The notes: generated by a model not told the origin, from the letters alone. DNA of 64,000 nucleotides from Oceanobacillus neutriphilus (GCF_014645515.1 NZ_BMLW01000001.1:434001-498000); one strand, 5' to 3'. Positions 45,947 to 55,543 are shown, counted from the first letter of the stretch. A program made the numbers and translations.

Positions 45947-46591
45947 TTACTTCGCCTCTTCTTCTGGTACCTGTTTAAATATAATTTTAAATATAGGGAA
46001 GAAAACCCAGAATGATATAGCGCTATTAATAATCATTGTAATCACATCGGCTGTCGTTTCTCCTAATGAGCCCATTCCCCAAGTATTCATCAGTAAATCA
46101 TAGATTGGTGCTTTATAGAATCCTTGTGCCGCTGCAGCGCCAATTGTAATAATAATATAAGCTACTAAGTACCAAAAAGCTGCTGTCCATATGTTACTGT
46201 TTGATTTAAATGTAATGCTTCTTTGAGCAAAAAAGTTAATAACCTGAGCAATCAATATGGTAATTTGAACGGCGAAAAAATAAGCAAGTCCTCCGCCGCC
46301 GCCTTGAGATAACGGGCCGGCAGCATAATCAAATACATAATAAGCAGAGCCGTCAAAGTTTTGCCCGAATTGCAACACTTGAAAATTTGTTGTTACTAAT
46401 GCTGTTTTAGCAAATATACTTTTAAAAACAGGCATTAACACAAGCTGGAGCACCGTAACCCCATTACTAAGAATGAAGAAAACCAGAAATTGTGCAATAT
46501 TAGGATGTTTTTCTTTATAATTCCCCCAAAACCTCATAAGCCGATTAGAAGCTATTTTTTTCTCTATTTCTTTTTCCTTCTCTTTTTCCAT
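45947..46591 (-). CDS. GtrA-like membrane protein
   Basis: A 214-residue protein with a charged N-terminus rich in EKEKEKEIEKK, then four predicted transmembrane helices and FFAQRSITFK, a GtrA-family pattern. GtrA proteins help to flip or place undecaprenyl-linked sugars. A glycine-rich loop (SQGGGGGLAYF) is unusual. It lies between the GH3 and GT2 genes of one operon. Confidence 0.78.
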   Translation of the reverse strand: MEKEKEKEIEKKIASNRLMRFWGNYKEKHPNIAQFLVFFILSNGVTVLQLVLMPVFKSIFAKTALVTTNFQVLQFGQNFDGSAYYVFDYAAGPLSQGGGGGLAYFFAVQITILIAQVINFFAQRSITFKSNSNIWTAAFWYLVAYIIITIGAAAAQGFYKAPIYDLLMNTWGMGSLGETTADVITMIINSAISFWVFFPIFKIIFKQVPEEEAK

Positions 46592-46621
46592 TTTACCTCT
46601 CCTCTATCACTTATGCTAGCG

Positions 46622-49045
46622 TCAGTTGATAGCTTTTCGACTTTTTAACATCTTATTTCTTTCTTTTACGACATGTTTCAACCCTTTTAGGAAATGACCG
46701 TTTACAATCATCAAAACCCCGTCGAGCATTGGCATATTCATAATTCCGCCGGTCATTCGGGCCATACCCCGAAACGGCATATGATAGACGGACATCATGA
46801 TTAGATTTGCCGTATCACGCTTTCCTATCTTTTTCAGGAACCAATGAGAGAACGTAATAGCCTGGAAGGCAAATCTGGCAAATAAACCTCTAGCATATTG
46901 GCATTGAGCAATCGTATCGTTGTAACCCAACGGCTTGGAGCGGTCCCATGTTGCAGCTGGAACTTCGCGCCCCAGAAGTGCTTCAAATTCCTGTTTACCG
47001 ACATTTTTTATTTCACCGGAATAGTATGATGGTAATTCTTCTTTAATGTATGGGACTGGTGCGTTTGTTCCTTCTATGGAAATCGTATCCGTCAAGCGGA
47101 TGTCCGCAATGGATGCGCCGATGGAAATCTGATAAACTGCTTCCTCCACTTCCCATTGGTTCGTTTTTACATTAAAGTAACGGAACGTTTTACCATCAAA
47201 AGGAATCGTTACTGCTTTGGTTTCCCCAGGATTTAAAGAAACCTTTGTAAATCCTTTCAATTCTTTTTCCGGTCTGAAAATTTGCTCTGACTGGCTGCCT
47301 ACATATAGCTGGGCAATTTCCATTCCTGCAGCGTCACCTGTATTTGTAATATTAAATTTCACGCCGTCGCTGTTCACCTGGATATTGGAATAATCAAAGC
47401 TGGTGTAGCTCAATCCATAGCCAAACGGGAAAAGTACATCCACCTTTGCTGTATCAAAATAGCGGTAGCCTATAAACATACTTTCTCTGTATTCAACACT
47501 TACTTCCTTACCCGGAAAGTAGCGGTAAGAAGGAGTATCTTTATAATGTAACGGGTAAGTTTCAGCAAGCTTTCCGGAAGGATTGACCTCACCTGTCAGC
47601 ACTCGAAGTACAGCTTTTGCCCCGGCCTGACCGCTTAAATATCCGTGTACCAGCCCTTTTACTTTACCAATCCATGGCATTTTAACGGCAGATCCGCAGG
47701 ACAGGACTACAACAATATTTGGATTCACCTTATGCAAAGCATGTAATAATTCAACCTGGTTTTCAGGGACTTTCATGTTTGTTCTGTCTAACCCCTCTGC
47801 CTCAGTTACTTCATCCAGACCCATATACAGGAGAACGACATCTGCTTCTTTGGCAAGAGCACACGCACTGTCTATTTTAGACTGACTCTTTTTCCCATAA
47901 CGTTCAAAGCCCTGTTCATAACCAATATGGTTGATATCGGACGCCTCCAGCAGCTCCAGCGTATTATCAAGCTCTGTCGGATTTACGATAGATGAACCGG
48001 CTCCCTGATAGCGGGGTTTCTTGGCAAAATCACCAATCGTTGCTATTTTCACACCTTTTTTCAGCGGTAAAATATTATCCTCATTTTTCAGAAGTACAAT
48101 GGATTCTTCCGCAACCTTTTGAGCAAATTGATGATGCGCTTGAATATCAAATTCTTTTTTATATGTTCCTTGAAAAACCTCTTCTGTTGTAAAGATTAAA
48201 TCAAATAAACGGTCAAGATTTTCATCTAATACTTCTTCTTTTATTCGCCCGCTTTTAACTGCCTGAATAATATTCTGATTGGTTTCTCCCGCAGTAGTCG
48301 GCATCTCCAGTTCATTTCCCGCCTGAAGAGCTGCTACGCGGTCATTGTTTCCGCCCCAATCGGTAACGACAACCCCGTTATACCCCCATTCATCACGCAG
48401 AATATCTTTTAATAAATGCTGATTTTCATTGGTATAGACGCCATCCAGCTTATTATAGGAAGACATAACCGTCTTTGCCTTCCCTTCCTTGACAGCAATT
48501 TCAAAACCAGTAAGGTAGATTTCTCTTAATGTTCTTTCGTCGACAATCGTATCAATCGACATTCTTCTTTCCTCTTGGTTATTGACAGCAAAGTGTTTTA
48601 CACAGGCCGAAATACCACGCGATTGAATCCCTCTGATATAACCTGCAGCAAGCTTGCCGGCATGATAAGGATCTTCACTGAAGTACTCAAAGTTTCTTCC
48701 GCATAATGGATTTCGTTTCATATTGATACCGGGTCCGAGCAGCACATTTACCTTTTGCGCAACTGCCTCTTCTCCTAAATATTGCCCAACCTTCTCCCCA
48801 AGCTCTACATCCCAGCTGTTCGCTACAGTGGAAGCTGTCGGGAAACATGTGGCCGGAATACTTTCATTTAATCCAAGGTGATCTGCAGCTTCCGCCTGTT
48901 TTCGGATTCCATGCGGTCCATCCGCAAGAAACATGCTGTTAATCCCTAACCGCTCCATATCCTGAGTTTGCCAAAAATCCTTTCCAGACATAAAAGATGC
49001 CTTTTCTTCCAGCGTCATTTTTTCAATTAAATCTTTATATTTCAT
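46622..49045 (-). CDS. GH3 beta-glycosidase, standard domain order
   Basis: An 807-residue GH3 enzyme with the TIM barrel first (residues about 1-290, nucleophile D229 in GVVVTDWGG, KHFAVNNQEERR at 150-161), then the alpha/beta sandwich (about 320-540), a fibronectin-like domain (about 560-660) and a C-terminal extension. No signal peptide is visible, so it acts in the cytoplasm. It is the first gene of an operon with GtrA and GT2, and a LytTR-type repeat stands in front. AGAGGTAA precedes the ATG. Confidence 0.92.
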   Translation of the reverse strand: MKYKDLIEKMTLEEKASFMSGKDFWQTQDMERLGINSMFLADGPHGIRKQAEAADHLGLNESIPATCFPTASTVANSWDVELGEKVGQYLGEEAVAQKVNVLLGPGINMKRNPLCGRNFEYFSEDPYHAGKLAAGYIRGIQSRGISACVKHFAVNNQEERRMSIDTIVDERTLREIYLTGFEIAVKEGKAKTVMSSYNKLDGVYTNENQHLLKDILRDEWGYNGVVVTDWGGNNDRVAALQAGNELEMPTTAGETNQNIIQAVKSGRIKEEVLDENLDRLFDLIFTTEEVFQGTYKKEFDIQAHHQFAQKVAEESIVLLKNEDNILPLKKGVKIATIGDFAKKPRYQGAGSSIVNPTELDNTLELLEASDINHIGYEQGFERYGKKSQSKIDSACALAKEADVVLLYMGLDEVTEAEGLDRTNMKVPENQVELLHALHKVNPNIVVVLSCGSAVKMPWIGKVKGLVHGYLSGQAGAKAVLRVLTGEVNPSGKLAETYPLHYKDTPSYRYFPGKEVSVEYRESMFIGYRYFDTAKVDVLFPFGYGLSYTSFDYSNIQVNSDGVKFNITNTGDAAGMEIAQLYVGSQSEQIFRPEKELKGFTKVSLNPGETKAVTIPFDGKTFRYFNVKTNQWEVEEAVYQISIGASIADIRLTDTISIEGTNAPVPYIKEELPSYYSGEIKNVGKQEFEALLGREVPAATWDRSKPLGYNDTIAQCQYARGLFARFAFQAITFSHWFLKKIGKRDTANLIMMSVYHMPFRGMARMTGGIMNMPMLDGVLMIVNGHFLKGLKHVVKERNKMLKSRKAIN

Positions 49046-49292
49046 AAGCCATTACCTCTTTCAATTTTTTCAGCACCTTCCGGAAGAAATGCTATCCGTA
49101 CTAATACCGTTTAATTTAGGCAGATTTTCCATATACTCTAAAATCGAAAAAGCAATTTCCAAAATCCGAAAAACTGTAATGCGCTTTCATTTTATTAGAA
49201 AAGCACATCCGTCTAACCTCGTACATCGATGTTTTTTTCTATTACTATGAATTAAACTCTATCACATTTTTTTATTCACGCAGAAAAGGTTC

Positions 49293-49322
49293 ATGAACTG
49301 TTTCATTTTTTTCATGAACTGT
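49293..49322 (-). promoter_or_regulatory. LytTR-type direct repeat
   Basis: The 9-mer ACAGTTCAT occurs twice on the minus strand (49314-49322 and 49293-49301) with a 21-base period, inside the longer repeats TTCATGAACTGTTTCA and TTCATGAACTGTACCA of the plus strand. Both copies fit the LytTR consensus [TA][AC][CA]GTTN[AG][TG] fully, and the 12-base gap is the standard one. It lies about 250 bases before the GH3 gene; the remaining gap 49046-49292 should hold its promoter and leader. Confidence 0.8.
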
Positions 49323-49372
49323 ACCATACTATGAAAAAGAGAGGCATCTCTACAGGCTACGCGTACACAAAA

Positions 49373-49407
49373 AAGACCTGGCTGTATATTTTGTACAATC
49401 AGGTCTT
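49373..49407 (-). terminator. Terminator of the kinase-regulator operon
   Basis: AAGACCTG and CAGGTCTT pair over 8 bp around a 19-base loop, with A/T-rich flanks, just behind the histidine kinase gene. Confidence 0.65.
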
Positions 49408-49414
49408 AAGATAT

Positions 49415-50734
49415 TTATTTATCCTGCGGGGTTAAAACAGGCATTAAGATAGTTAATTCAAACCAGCTATCCTTTTGGACAACGTTCACCACACCATCAT
49501 ATTTCTGCACAGCATACTGAATACTTTTCAAACCATACCCGTGGAAATTTTTATCTCTTTTTGTCGTTTTAGGTATCCCCTCTTTAAGATTCAGCTTTCC
49601 TTCAAAATAGTTTTCAAACCTCATTACAAGAAACCCTTTTTGCGAAAACACAGAAACATGAATTAACCGTTTCTCTTTATCTTCTATTTTTTTCTCGTAT
49701 TCTATCGCATTATCAAGGGCATTCCCAAAAATGGTTGTGATATCAATAATATCCATATGATTAAGCAATGCCCCATTCGCTACAGACGTTAATGTAATTC
49801 CATGCTTGATACAATATAAATTCTTGCTTGTAAGTAAGGTATCAAGCACATGGTTGCCTGTCTTATTTTGCGCTTCATAGGATTTGATATCATTTTCCAT
49901 CTGCTTCAGATAAGCATTTCTTTTTTCTACGTTTTCTTCAGCCCTGAGCGCAATAATCTGATTTTTTAAGTCATGATATTTATAATTGATGATATCTATA
50001 CTTTCCTTTGACTGCTGATACTGCGCATATTGATTTTGAAATATATTCTGCATCGCTTTTAATTCATGCTTTATCCGCAAATCGTTTAATTGGATATGAT
50101 AAGCATATAATATGGCGTATCCACCTAAGTCAACCAAGGTTCGAATATTCAAAATTTCCTGGGTGTATTGTCCGCTGAAAGGAGTCCGCACACTGACAAA
50201 GCTCATATTACTGACGCCAAAAACCGCCATTCCGATTAAAAGCGTCGATAACAGCTCGCCCTGTCGTATATTCAAGTGGCTATTGGCTGATATGTGACGT
50301 TTTTCCAGTAACCAGATTAAAAAGAAAACGGATCCGTAAACAGCAAAGAGCAATAATATGTCCATTGTCATATTCATTCTCTCCCCGTTCAAGAGAAAAA
50401 AACGCACCTGGCTTTCCAGGGATGCGACAAGTTCAGCCGCTACAAATGCCCTTATACTAAAGTATCCCGCTTCCATGACAGTTATTTGACAGGTTACATA
50501 GATTAAGCCAAACATCATAACAGCAGCAGCAATCATGCTCGGAATCCAGAAAGCGATTGGTAAATCCTTTGTAAGCACTAAAAAGGCAGACTGTACGAGC
50601 AACCCTCCGCCTAAAAAGATAATCCGTTTCCAGCCAAATAATTTCTTCCTGAGCAGAGAGATAAATACAATACAGGCCATCCACTCTGCCAACGCCGTAT
50701 ACAGCCTCGGTATTTCCGGGAGCAGTTCACTCAT
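49415..50734 (-). CDS. AgrC/GHKL-type sensor histidine kinase
   Basis: The 439-residue protein has six or seven N-terminal transmembrane helices (1-225), the histidine in YHDLKNQIIAL near 255, and a GHKL ATPase domain (GNALDNAIEYEKK, HGYGLKSIQYAVQKYDG). AgrC-like kinases commonly sense peptides, but no agrB or agrD-like genes adjoin it. It is translated from an ATGA overlap with the response regulator gene. Confidence 0.88.
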   Translation of the reverse strand: MSELLPEIPRLYTALAEWMACIVFISLLRKKLFGWKRIIFLGGGLLVQSAFLVLTKDLPIAFWIPSMIAAAVMMFGLIYVTCQITVMEAGYFSIRAFVAAELVASLESQVRFFLLNGERMNMTMDILLLFAVYGSVFFLIWLLEKRHISANSHLNIRQGELLSTLLIGMAVFGVSNMSFVSVRTPFSGQYTQEILNIRTLVDLGGYAILYAYHIQLNDLRIKHELKAMQNIFQNQYAQYQQSKESIDIINYKYHDLKNQIIALRAEENVEKRNAYLKQMENDIKSYEAQNKTGNHVLDTLLTSKNLYCIKHGITLTSVANGALLNHMDIIDITTIFGNALDNAIEYEKKIEDKEKRLIHVSVFSQKGFLVMRFENYFEGKLNLKEGIPKTTKRDKNFHGYGLKSIQYAVQKYDGVVNVVQKDSWFELTILMPVLTPQDK

Positions 50735-51441
50735 TTTAACGTCTCTCCCCAGTGTTTAGATAAAGCTTCCATAAAAGCTTTTCTTTTCGTCCGGCTCACA
50801 GGGAGTTCCTTTCCCTTCACAATCACATCATTACCTTTCATTCCTTCCACATGCTCCAGATTTATTAAATAACCTCTATGTCCACGGAAAAAATGATAGC
50901 TGGATAATTGTTTTTCTAAATCCTTCATCGCGCCGCTTACCATAAATTCCCCTTCTTCTGTAGTAAAATGAAGATAATGCTCCTGATTCTCTACATAAAA
51001 AATATCAGAGACCTTGATTCTTTTTACTCCGTTTTTAACTTTTATCGTTATATAATTCGTTTCTCTCTTTCTCATTCGATCAATCGCACGATTTAAGCGC
51101 TGCGAAAACTGAAAATATGAAATCGGCTTTAAGACATAGTCCAATGCATCTACAGCATATCCTTTGATAGCATATTGCGGCATATTAGTGATAAAAATAA
51201 TAACCACTTCAGAGTCCACTTTTCTTATCTCTTCTGCTGCAGACATTCCGTCCATCAAGCCCATTTGAACATCCATTAAAATAATATCAAATTGCGCCTG
51301 ATAATTTTCAACAATTTCATCACCATCAGAATAAGTCTTTATTGCAATATTTTCATTTCTTTCTTTTTCATATTGATGAAGAAATTCTGTCAGCTGTTCC
51401 TGATAATTAACTTCATCTTCAACGATTGCTATCTGTATCAT
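50731..51441 (-). CDS. LytTR-family response regulator (AgrA/LytR type)
   Basis: A 236-residue protein with a receiver domain (EDEVNYQEQL, phosphorylated Asp in FDIILMDVQMG near 54, K in DYVLKPIS) and a C-terminal LytTR DNA-binding domain (about 135-234, with FYVENQEHYLHF and FRGHRGYLINLEHV). It is the partner of the kinase behind it. The LytTR direct repeat at 49293-49322 is its probable target. AAGGAG precedes the ATG. Confidence 0.92.
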   Translation of the reverse strand: MIQIAIVEDEVNYQEQLTEFLHQYEKERNENIAIKTYSDGDEIVENYQAQFDIILMDVQMGLMDGMSAAEEIRKVDSEVVIIFITNMPQYAIKGYAVDALDYVLKPISYFQFSQRLNRAIDRMRKRETNYITIKVKNGVKRIKVSDIFYVENQEHYLHFTTEEGEFMVSGAMKDLEKQLSSYHFFRGHRGYLINLEHVEGMKGNDVIVKGKELPVSRTKRKAFMEALSKHWGETLK

Positions 51442-52068
51442 TTTTTTACTCCTTAGTTTCTGAACTCAGACATGATGATTTAACCTTGCCTATTCCGAAA
51501 AATAGGATGATTTCAGGGAATAAGTTTTTTGTCCTAAAGGAAATGGAACGCTTTCTCTTGGTGACTTATAAAAAACAATATAAACTACCTAAGTAAAATT
51601 TCACATATACCCTATTACAATTATTTTAACAAAAATAATATAAACTTCAATAAACCGTTAAAGGAGACAGCTGTACAATTCTTAAAATATAAGAACTTTT
51701 TATATGTATTATATAAAAATAAAATAACTACATCTATGCAGACAGGCATAGGCTGTCTTAATAAGGTTTATAAATATAAATCTTATGATTGTTCTGAGAT
51801 GGGAACTGCCAGCTTGTTTGAGGAAGCAATTTACAGATGCTGCAATCAATGGTAATGTACAGTTATTGACGTGTTTCAATGGTGATGCCCCCTCAATTAA
51901 TCTTAGCGTAATAATAAAGCCTCTTAGTAAATAATCAGATAATTCAATCAAAAATAACGTGATATCTTTTATAATTCATAGTCAGATAGTAATAGACGAG
52001 TGATTCCCTATAATCCCTATCATCTTTTTAACATATATGTATTACTGAAAAGATAGGGGGTTATACAT
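51442..52068. other. Intergenic stretch with faint coding traces
   Basis: A 627-base gap that includes the promoter region of the regulator gene. A 49-codon plus frame (51783-51932, with LRKQFTDAAINGNVQLL) has protein-like composition but no ribosome site, so it could be a remnant. The minus 80-codon frame over the same place seems to be its shadow. Nothing else was found. Confidence 0.35.
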
Positions 52069-52212
52069 CTGAAAAAATTGGGTAAAGGACATGGATGTCG
52101 TATCAGCCCGGCAGAATCAGCTTATGATTATGGTTTATGTAATAATTCCCATCCAAAATCCGCTGATTATCAAACCGGGCGTGTTGTATACGATTTGGTG
52201 CGCAGTGAGTAG
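52069..52212 (+). CDS. Small protein, 47 residues, non-standard start
   Basis: AGGGGGT at 52055-52061 is followed 7 bases later by CTG, opening a frame of 47 codons (…KGHGCRISPAESAYDYGLCNN…) that ends in TAG; TTG 52078 is the other start option. The sequence holds two Cys and is protein-like. It is the first of three small frames before the APC transporter. The family is unknown. Confidence 0.45.
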   Translation: MKKLGKGHGCRISPAESAYDYGLCNNSHPKSADYQTGRVVYDLVRSE

Positions 52213-52234
52213 AAAAATCTGAAATGAGGTGAAT

Positions 52235-52306
52235 ATGGAAACGAAAGAATGTGTCAGTGTATATGAGGATTCAAAGGCTGTAACCATTCATGCTGCGTAT
52301 CATTAA
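52235..52306 (+). CDS. Small ORF, 23 residues
   Basis: METKECVSVYEDSKAVTIHA… with GAGGTG at good spacing before the ATG. The next frame starts inside it. It may be a leader peptide or a fragment of a decayed gene. Confidence 0.35.
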   Translation: METKECVSVYEDSKAVTIHAAYH

Positions 52307-52409
52307 TTTGAAGAGAATCATAGCGGAATCTGGAGAAAGAGAAAGTAACAGGTTTCGGAGACAATTAAAGAAGAAACAAATTAATATCGACACGAATACA
52401 ATCCAATAG
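52290..52409 (+). CDS. Small basic ORF, 39 residues
   Basis: This frame overlaps the end of the preceding 23-codon ORF and stops (TAG 52407) just before the AAAGGAG of the APC gene. The product is Arg/Lys-rich (FRRQLKKKQIN). It has no ribosome site of its own, so it may arise by frameshift or coupling, or be chance. Confidence 0.3.
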   Translation: MLRIINLKRIIAESGERESNRFRRQLKKKQINIDTNTIQ

Positions 52410-52426
52410 CCAAAGGAGATTATCTT

Positions 52427-53893
52427 ATGAAAGAAGTGAAAAAGAGAGAAACACTCTCGAAGACACTCAAGCCCCATTGGGTCTGGGCGATTGCTTTAGG
52501 CTCAGCGATTGGCTGGGGAGCTTTCGTACAACCAATCAACTGGATGTCTACAGCAGGACCGCTTGGAGTAATTATTGGTTTCTTTATTGGTGCACTGCTG
52601 ATGATTCTGATTGCTGTCAGTTACGGATTCCTGATTAAGAGTTTCCCCGTTTCCGGTGGTGAGTTCGCTTATGCTTATGTCAGTCTCGGCAGAACCCACG
52701 CTTTTATTTCCGGATGGTTTTTAACTTTAGGATACATCTGTATTGTTGCATTAAACGCTTCTGCATTTGCCCTTATGATTAAATTTATCTTTCCGAAAGT
52801 TATTGAAAACATCCCGCTCTATCAGATTGCCGGCTGGGATGTTTATTTGACCGAAGTTTTTGTAGCAGCCGTTGTCCTTGCAGTATTCGGATTTTTTAAT
52901 ATTAGAGGAACAACCTTGTCAGGAAGCATGCAATTTGTTTTTTGTATCGTTATGATTGCAGCCATATTTATTCTGCTGCTTCTTGTCGGTATCCAGCCAA
53001 GTGCAGGATTTTCCAATATTACACCAATGTTCCCGCCGGAGACAACAGCAATTGCTGCCATTATATCTATCGTCGCCATTGCCCCATGGGCTTATGTCGG
53101 CTTTGATAATGTCCCGCAGGCCGCAGAGGAATTTGATTTCCCATCCAGTAAGGCATTCCGTTTAATTGTATTTGCTATTTTAGCAGCAGCAACATTATAC
53201 AGTTTAATGATTATTGTTACTTCCATGGTTCGTCCGTGGGAGGGCGTTGTTGAAGAAAATCACATCTGGGGAACTGGTTATATCATTGAAAACCTGCTCG
53301 GACCTTTAGGCCTGGCCATCCTTGCAGTCGCATTAACCATGGGAATTTTTACCGGTCTGAATGGATTTATTATTTCATCCAGCCGCCTTTTATTCGCCAT
53401 GTCCCGTGCTAAGTTTATTCCAAAAGGCTTCTCTAAGCTTCATCCGAAATATAACACACCAAGCCTGGGTATCATTTTTGCAGTAGTCATTGCTATGTTA
53501 TCACCATGGTTTGGGAGAGAAGCATTGATGTGGGTCGTAGATATGTCCTCCATCGGTGTAACCATTGCTTATTTTTATACCTGTTATGCCGCTTTTACGT
53601 TATTCAAAATGAAAAAGGATCATACGTTTAATGAGAAAAAGCATATTGAAGCACCCAGGAAAAAAATTGTTGCCATCCTGGGTATGGTGGCCAGTATTAT
53701 CTTCCTTGGATTACTGCTTATCCCGGGTTCACCGGCATTTTTAGGGATTGAGTCCAGAATTGCATTAGCTGCGTGGGTTGTTTTGGGGATTATCTTTTAT
53801 TTAATCAAGCGTAAGGATATTAAGAACATTCCTGATAAAGAATTGAATTATTATATTCTTGGGAAGGAAGAGGTTGAGATTGAGAAGGATTAA
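52427..53893 (+). CDS. APC-superfamily amino acid permease
   Basis: A 488-residue transporter with twelve to thirteen predicted membrane helices and the first-helix motif GSAIGWGAFVQP used for substrate binding in APC carriers, followed by FPVSGGEFAYAYVSLGR. It probably exchanges or imports an amino acid or amine. AAAGGAG is 8 bases before the ATG. No enzyme gene adjoins to hint at the substrate. Confidence 0.88.
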   Translation: MKEVKKRETLSKTLKPHWVWAIALGSAIGWGAFVQPINWMSTAGPLGVIIGFFIGALLMILIAVSYGFLIKSFPVSGGEFAYAYVSLGRTHAFISGWFLTLGYICIVALNASAFALMIKFIFPKVIENIPLYQIAGWDVYLTEVFVAAVVLAVFGFFNIRGTTLSGSMQFVFCIVMIAAIFILLLLVGIQPSAGFSNITPMFPPETTAIAAIISIVAIAPWAYVGFDNVPQAAEEFDFPSSKAFRLIVFAILAAATLYSLMIIVTSMVRPWEGVVEENHIWGTGYIIENLLGPLGLAILAVALTMGIFTGLNGFIISSSRLLFAMSRAKFIPKGFSKLHPKYNTPSLGIIFAVVIAMLSPWFGREALMWVVDMSSIGVTIAYFYTCYAAFTLFKMKKDHTFNEKKHIEAPRKKIVAILGMVASIIFLGLLLIPGSPAFLGIESRIALAAWVVLGIIFYLIKRKDIKNIPDKELNYYILGKEEVEIEKD

Positions 53894-53993
53894 TGGTTGA
53901 AATCGAAAAAGGGTTCCAACCTAAGTTTTAATGATACATGAAGCCATTTTTCTTTTTCAATTTATTCCTTATTTACTAAAAAAGTTCGGTTCA

Positions 53994-54035
53994 AACATGA
54001 AAGCTAGCAATTTTGAATTTGCTAGCTTTCATGTT
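53994..54035. terminator. Long perfect hairpin behind the APC gene
   Basis: AACATGAAAGCTAGCAA and its exact complement (53994-54010, 54019-54035) form a 17 bp stem with an 8-base loop. The T-tract is weak, but the place suits a terminator. Confidence 0.65.
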
Positions 54036-54065
54036 GTAAATAATTTATAAATATATTTTAAGCCC

Positions 54066-54250
54066 AGTGAACCTCCCCCACCAAATCTAAGATTTGAAAG
54101 GGGCTTCTATTGACTTAAATACAGCAAACAGCACGCATAATCACGCACCATTAGTACGTAACGCCTGATGTAAGCTAATTAATGAAGCCAATGTCAGCCG
54201 AGTTCTAGTTACTAAGGAAGGAACTTTTGCCTCCAGTAGTAACCTTTTCT
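54066..54250 (-). ncRNA. Probable omega RNA (guide RNA) of TnpB
   Basis: Downstream of and overlapping the tnpB 3' end, the minus strand folds into AAGCCCC…CAAATCT-T-AGATTTG…GGGG and ends in a GGTTCAC-like edge at about 54066. Guide scaffolds of TnpB lie at this place and the guide is the flanking DNA beyond the right end. The 5' limit is arbitrary. Confidence 0.5.
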
Positions 54251-55496
54251 TTTCAGAAAAGGATTTAAGGAATTCTCTAATAAAATACCGTGCTCCTATA
54301 TTATAAGAAGCATTTAAATCTGCGTGATAGACTTTGTCATTTTGATAGGCGGCAAGGTCTTTTTTATGATTCCGTTTCACTTCTCCAGAACCGTCAAAAG
54401 CAAGCGCGGAAGTATACTTAGCGCTTACTCGTCGAATACGTACGCCTTTGTAATGTGCCATCTCTTCAACTTTCCTTTGAATGCCCAGCTTGCTCCAATG
54501 ATGTACTTTATGGCGTAACTTTTTTGCACCATACATCCCCTCTGGGTGTTTCATTTTACCAAGGTACTCAAATACGATGATATCTGCTTGATGATCGACA
54601 GCAAATTTGATAATTTCTGAAGATGTATGATGCACAATATGTTTCTTTAGACCATTAATTCGTCTCCAATAGTTTGGTGCATTTACATACCCTGAATGAC
54701 GTTGAGCTTTCTTTAGTTTGTTGATTTTTGTGTACATACGGTCTTTTTCTACCGGTTGATTAATAAATTTCCTGCCGATGACAGTTCCATCTGAACGCAT
54801 TGCACAACAAACCGCAGAATTCGTGATACCTAAGTCTACAGAAACGATGACTTGTTCTTTTAATTTTGTTTTATTTAATTGAATCTTTTTCTCATAAGAA
54901 AAATGAATGAAATACTTTTTGCCTGTTTTTACTAAGGTAGGATTATTTTCTTTCCAACCGGCAATTCCACGATTCTTCAAGTTTTTATGATGGAAAGTAA
55001 TCGTTACCCAAACCCAATCATTGCCCAGGAAAACCTTTATCTTTGCTTGATTGTCAGATACCTGTTTAAACATATTTCCTTTATAGAACACCGGAAATGC
55101 TTGATGCTTCACGGTTAAAACGGGAGGTTTTTTCTTAAAATGCTTACCGTTAACAATTGATTCGCTTTTTTCATCCAACCAGTTTTGATAGTTGGAACGA
55201 TAACTTTTCACAATTCCATAACCTTTAGAAATGGCAGCCCTTCGAAGATAAGAAGGAAACTTATAAAATGTTGCGTCAAAATCATACTTTGGGCAGGGGT
55301 TCGTTTTGGTGTGATGTGTTAATTTTTCTACAGCGTTTACCAACTCTTTTGTGCTTAAATTTTCTAAAACAGACCATTCCGTATTGATAACATCTACCAG
55401 AAAAGATAGTGCCTTCCGATAGATAGCAAGTGTAGGTTCGAAGGTTTTCGAACTGTGAGAGGTTATTTTATTTTTAATCGTTTTCGTCTGTTGCAT
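54141..55496 (-). CDS. tnpB: TnpB-family RNA-guided endonuclease without zinc finger
   Basis: The 451-residue protein has the split RuvC centre: D221 in VSVDLGITNSAV, E310 in IIVFEYLGKM and D393 in YHADLNASYNIG. Between the second and third blocks, where most TnpB proteins have two CxxC pairs, there is TSALAFDGSGEVKRN with no cysteine. N-terminal HTH and RNA-binding parts seem present. It should cut DNA with its guide RNA and so preserve the element at its site. ATG 55496 follows GGGAGGG; TTG 55499 precedes it. Confidence 0.88.
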   Translation of the reverse strand: MQQTKTIKNKITSHSSKTFEPTLAIYRKALSFLVDVINTEWSVLENLSTKELVNAVEKLTHHTKTNPCPKYDFDATFYKFPSYLRRAAISKGYGIVKSYRSNYQNWLDEKSESIVNGKHFKKKPPVLTVKHQAFPVFYKGNMFKQVSDNQAKIKVFLGNDWVWVTITFHHKNLKNRGIAGWKENNPTLVKTGKKYFIHFSYEKKIQLNKTKLKEQVIVSVDLGITNSAVCCAMRSDGTVIGRKFINQPVEKDRMYTKINKLKKAQRHSGYVNAPNYWRRINGLKKHIVHHTSSEIIKFAVDHQADIIVFEYLGKMKHPEGMYGAKKLRHKVHHWSKLGIQRKVEEMAHYKGVRIRRVSAKYTSALAFDGSGEVKRNHKKDLAAYQNDKVYHADLNASYNIGARYFIREFLKSFSEKKRLLLEAKVPSLVTRTRLTLASLISLHQALRTNGA

Positions 55497-55543
55497 CAAC
55501 CAACCCTCCCTTATATATGTGTTATAATCACATTATAAAACAA

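Noticed and set aside
49046..50734. Complete agr quorum-sensing locus
   Set aside because: Only the kinase and LytTR regulator are present; no AgrB-like protease or AgrD-like peptide frame was found nearby.
51709..51951. 80-codon minus-strand ORF
   Set aside because: No ribosome site; the opposite strand in the same place has the more protein-like frame, and neither is convincing.
54141..55496. CRISPR-Cas12-type nuclease
   Set aside because: Length and domain content are those of TnpB, and no repeat array is present.
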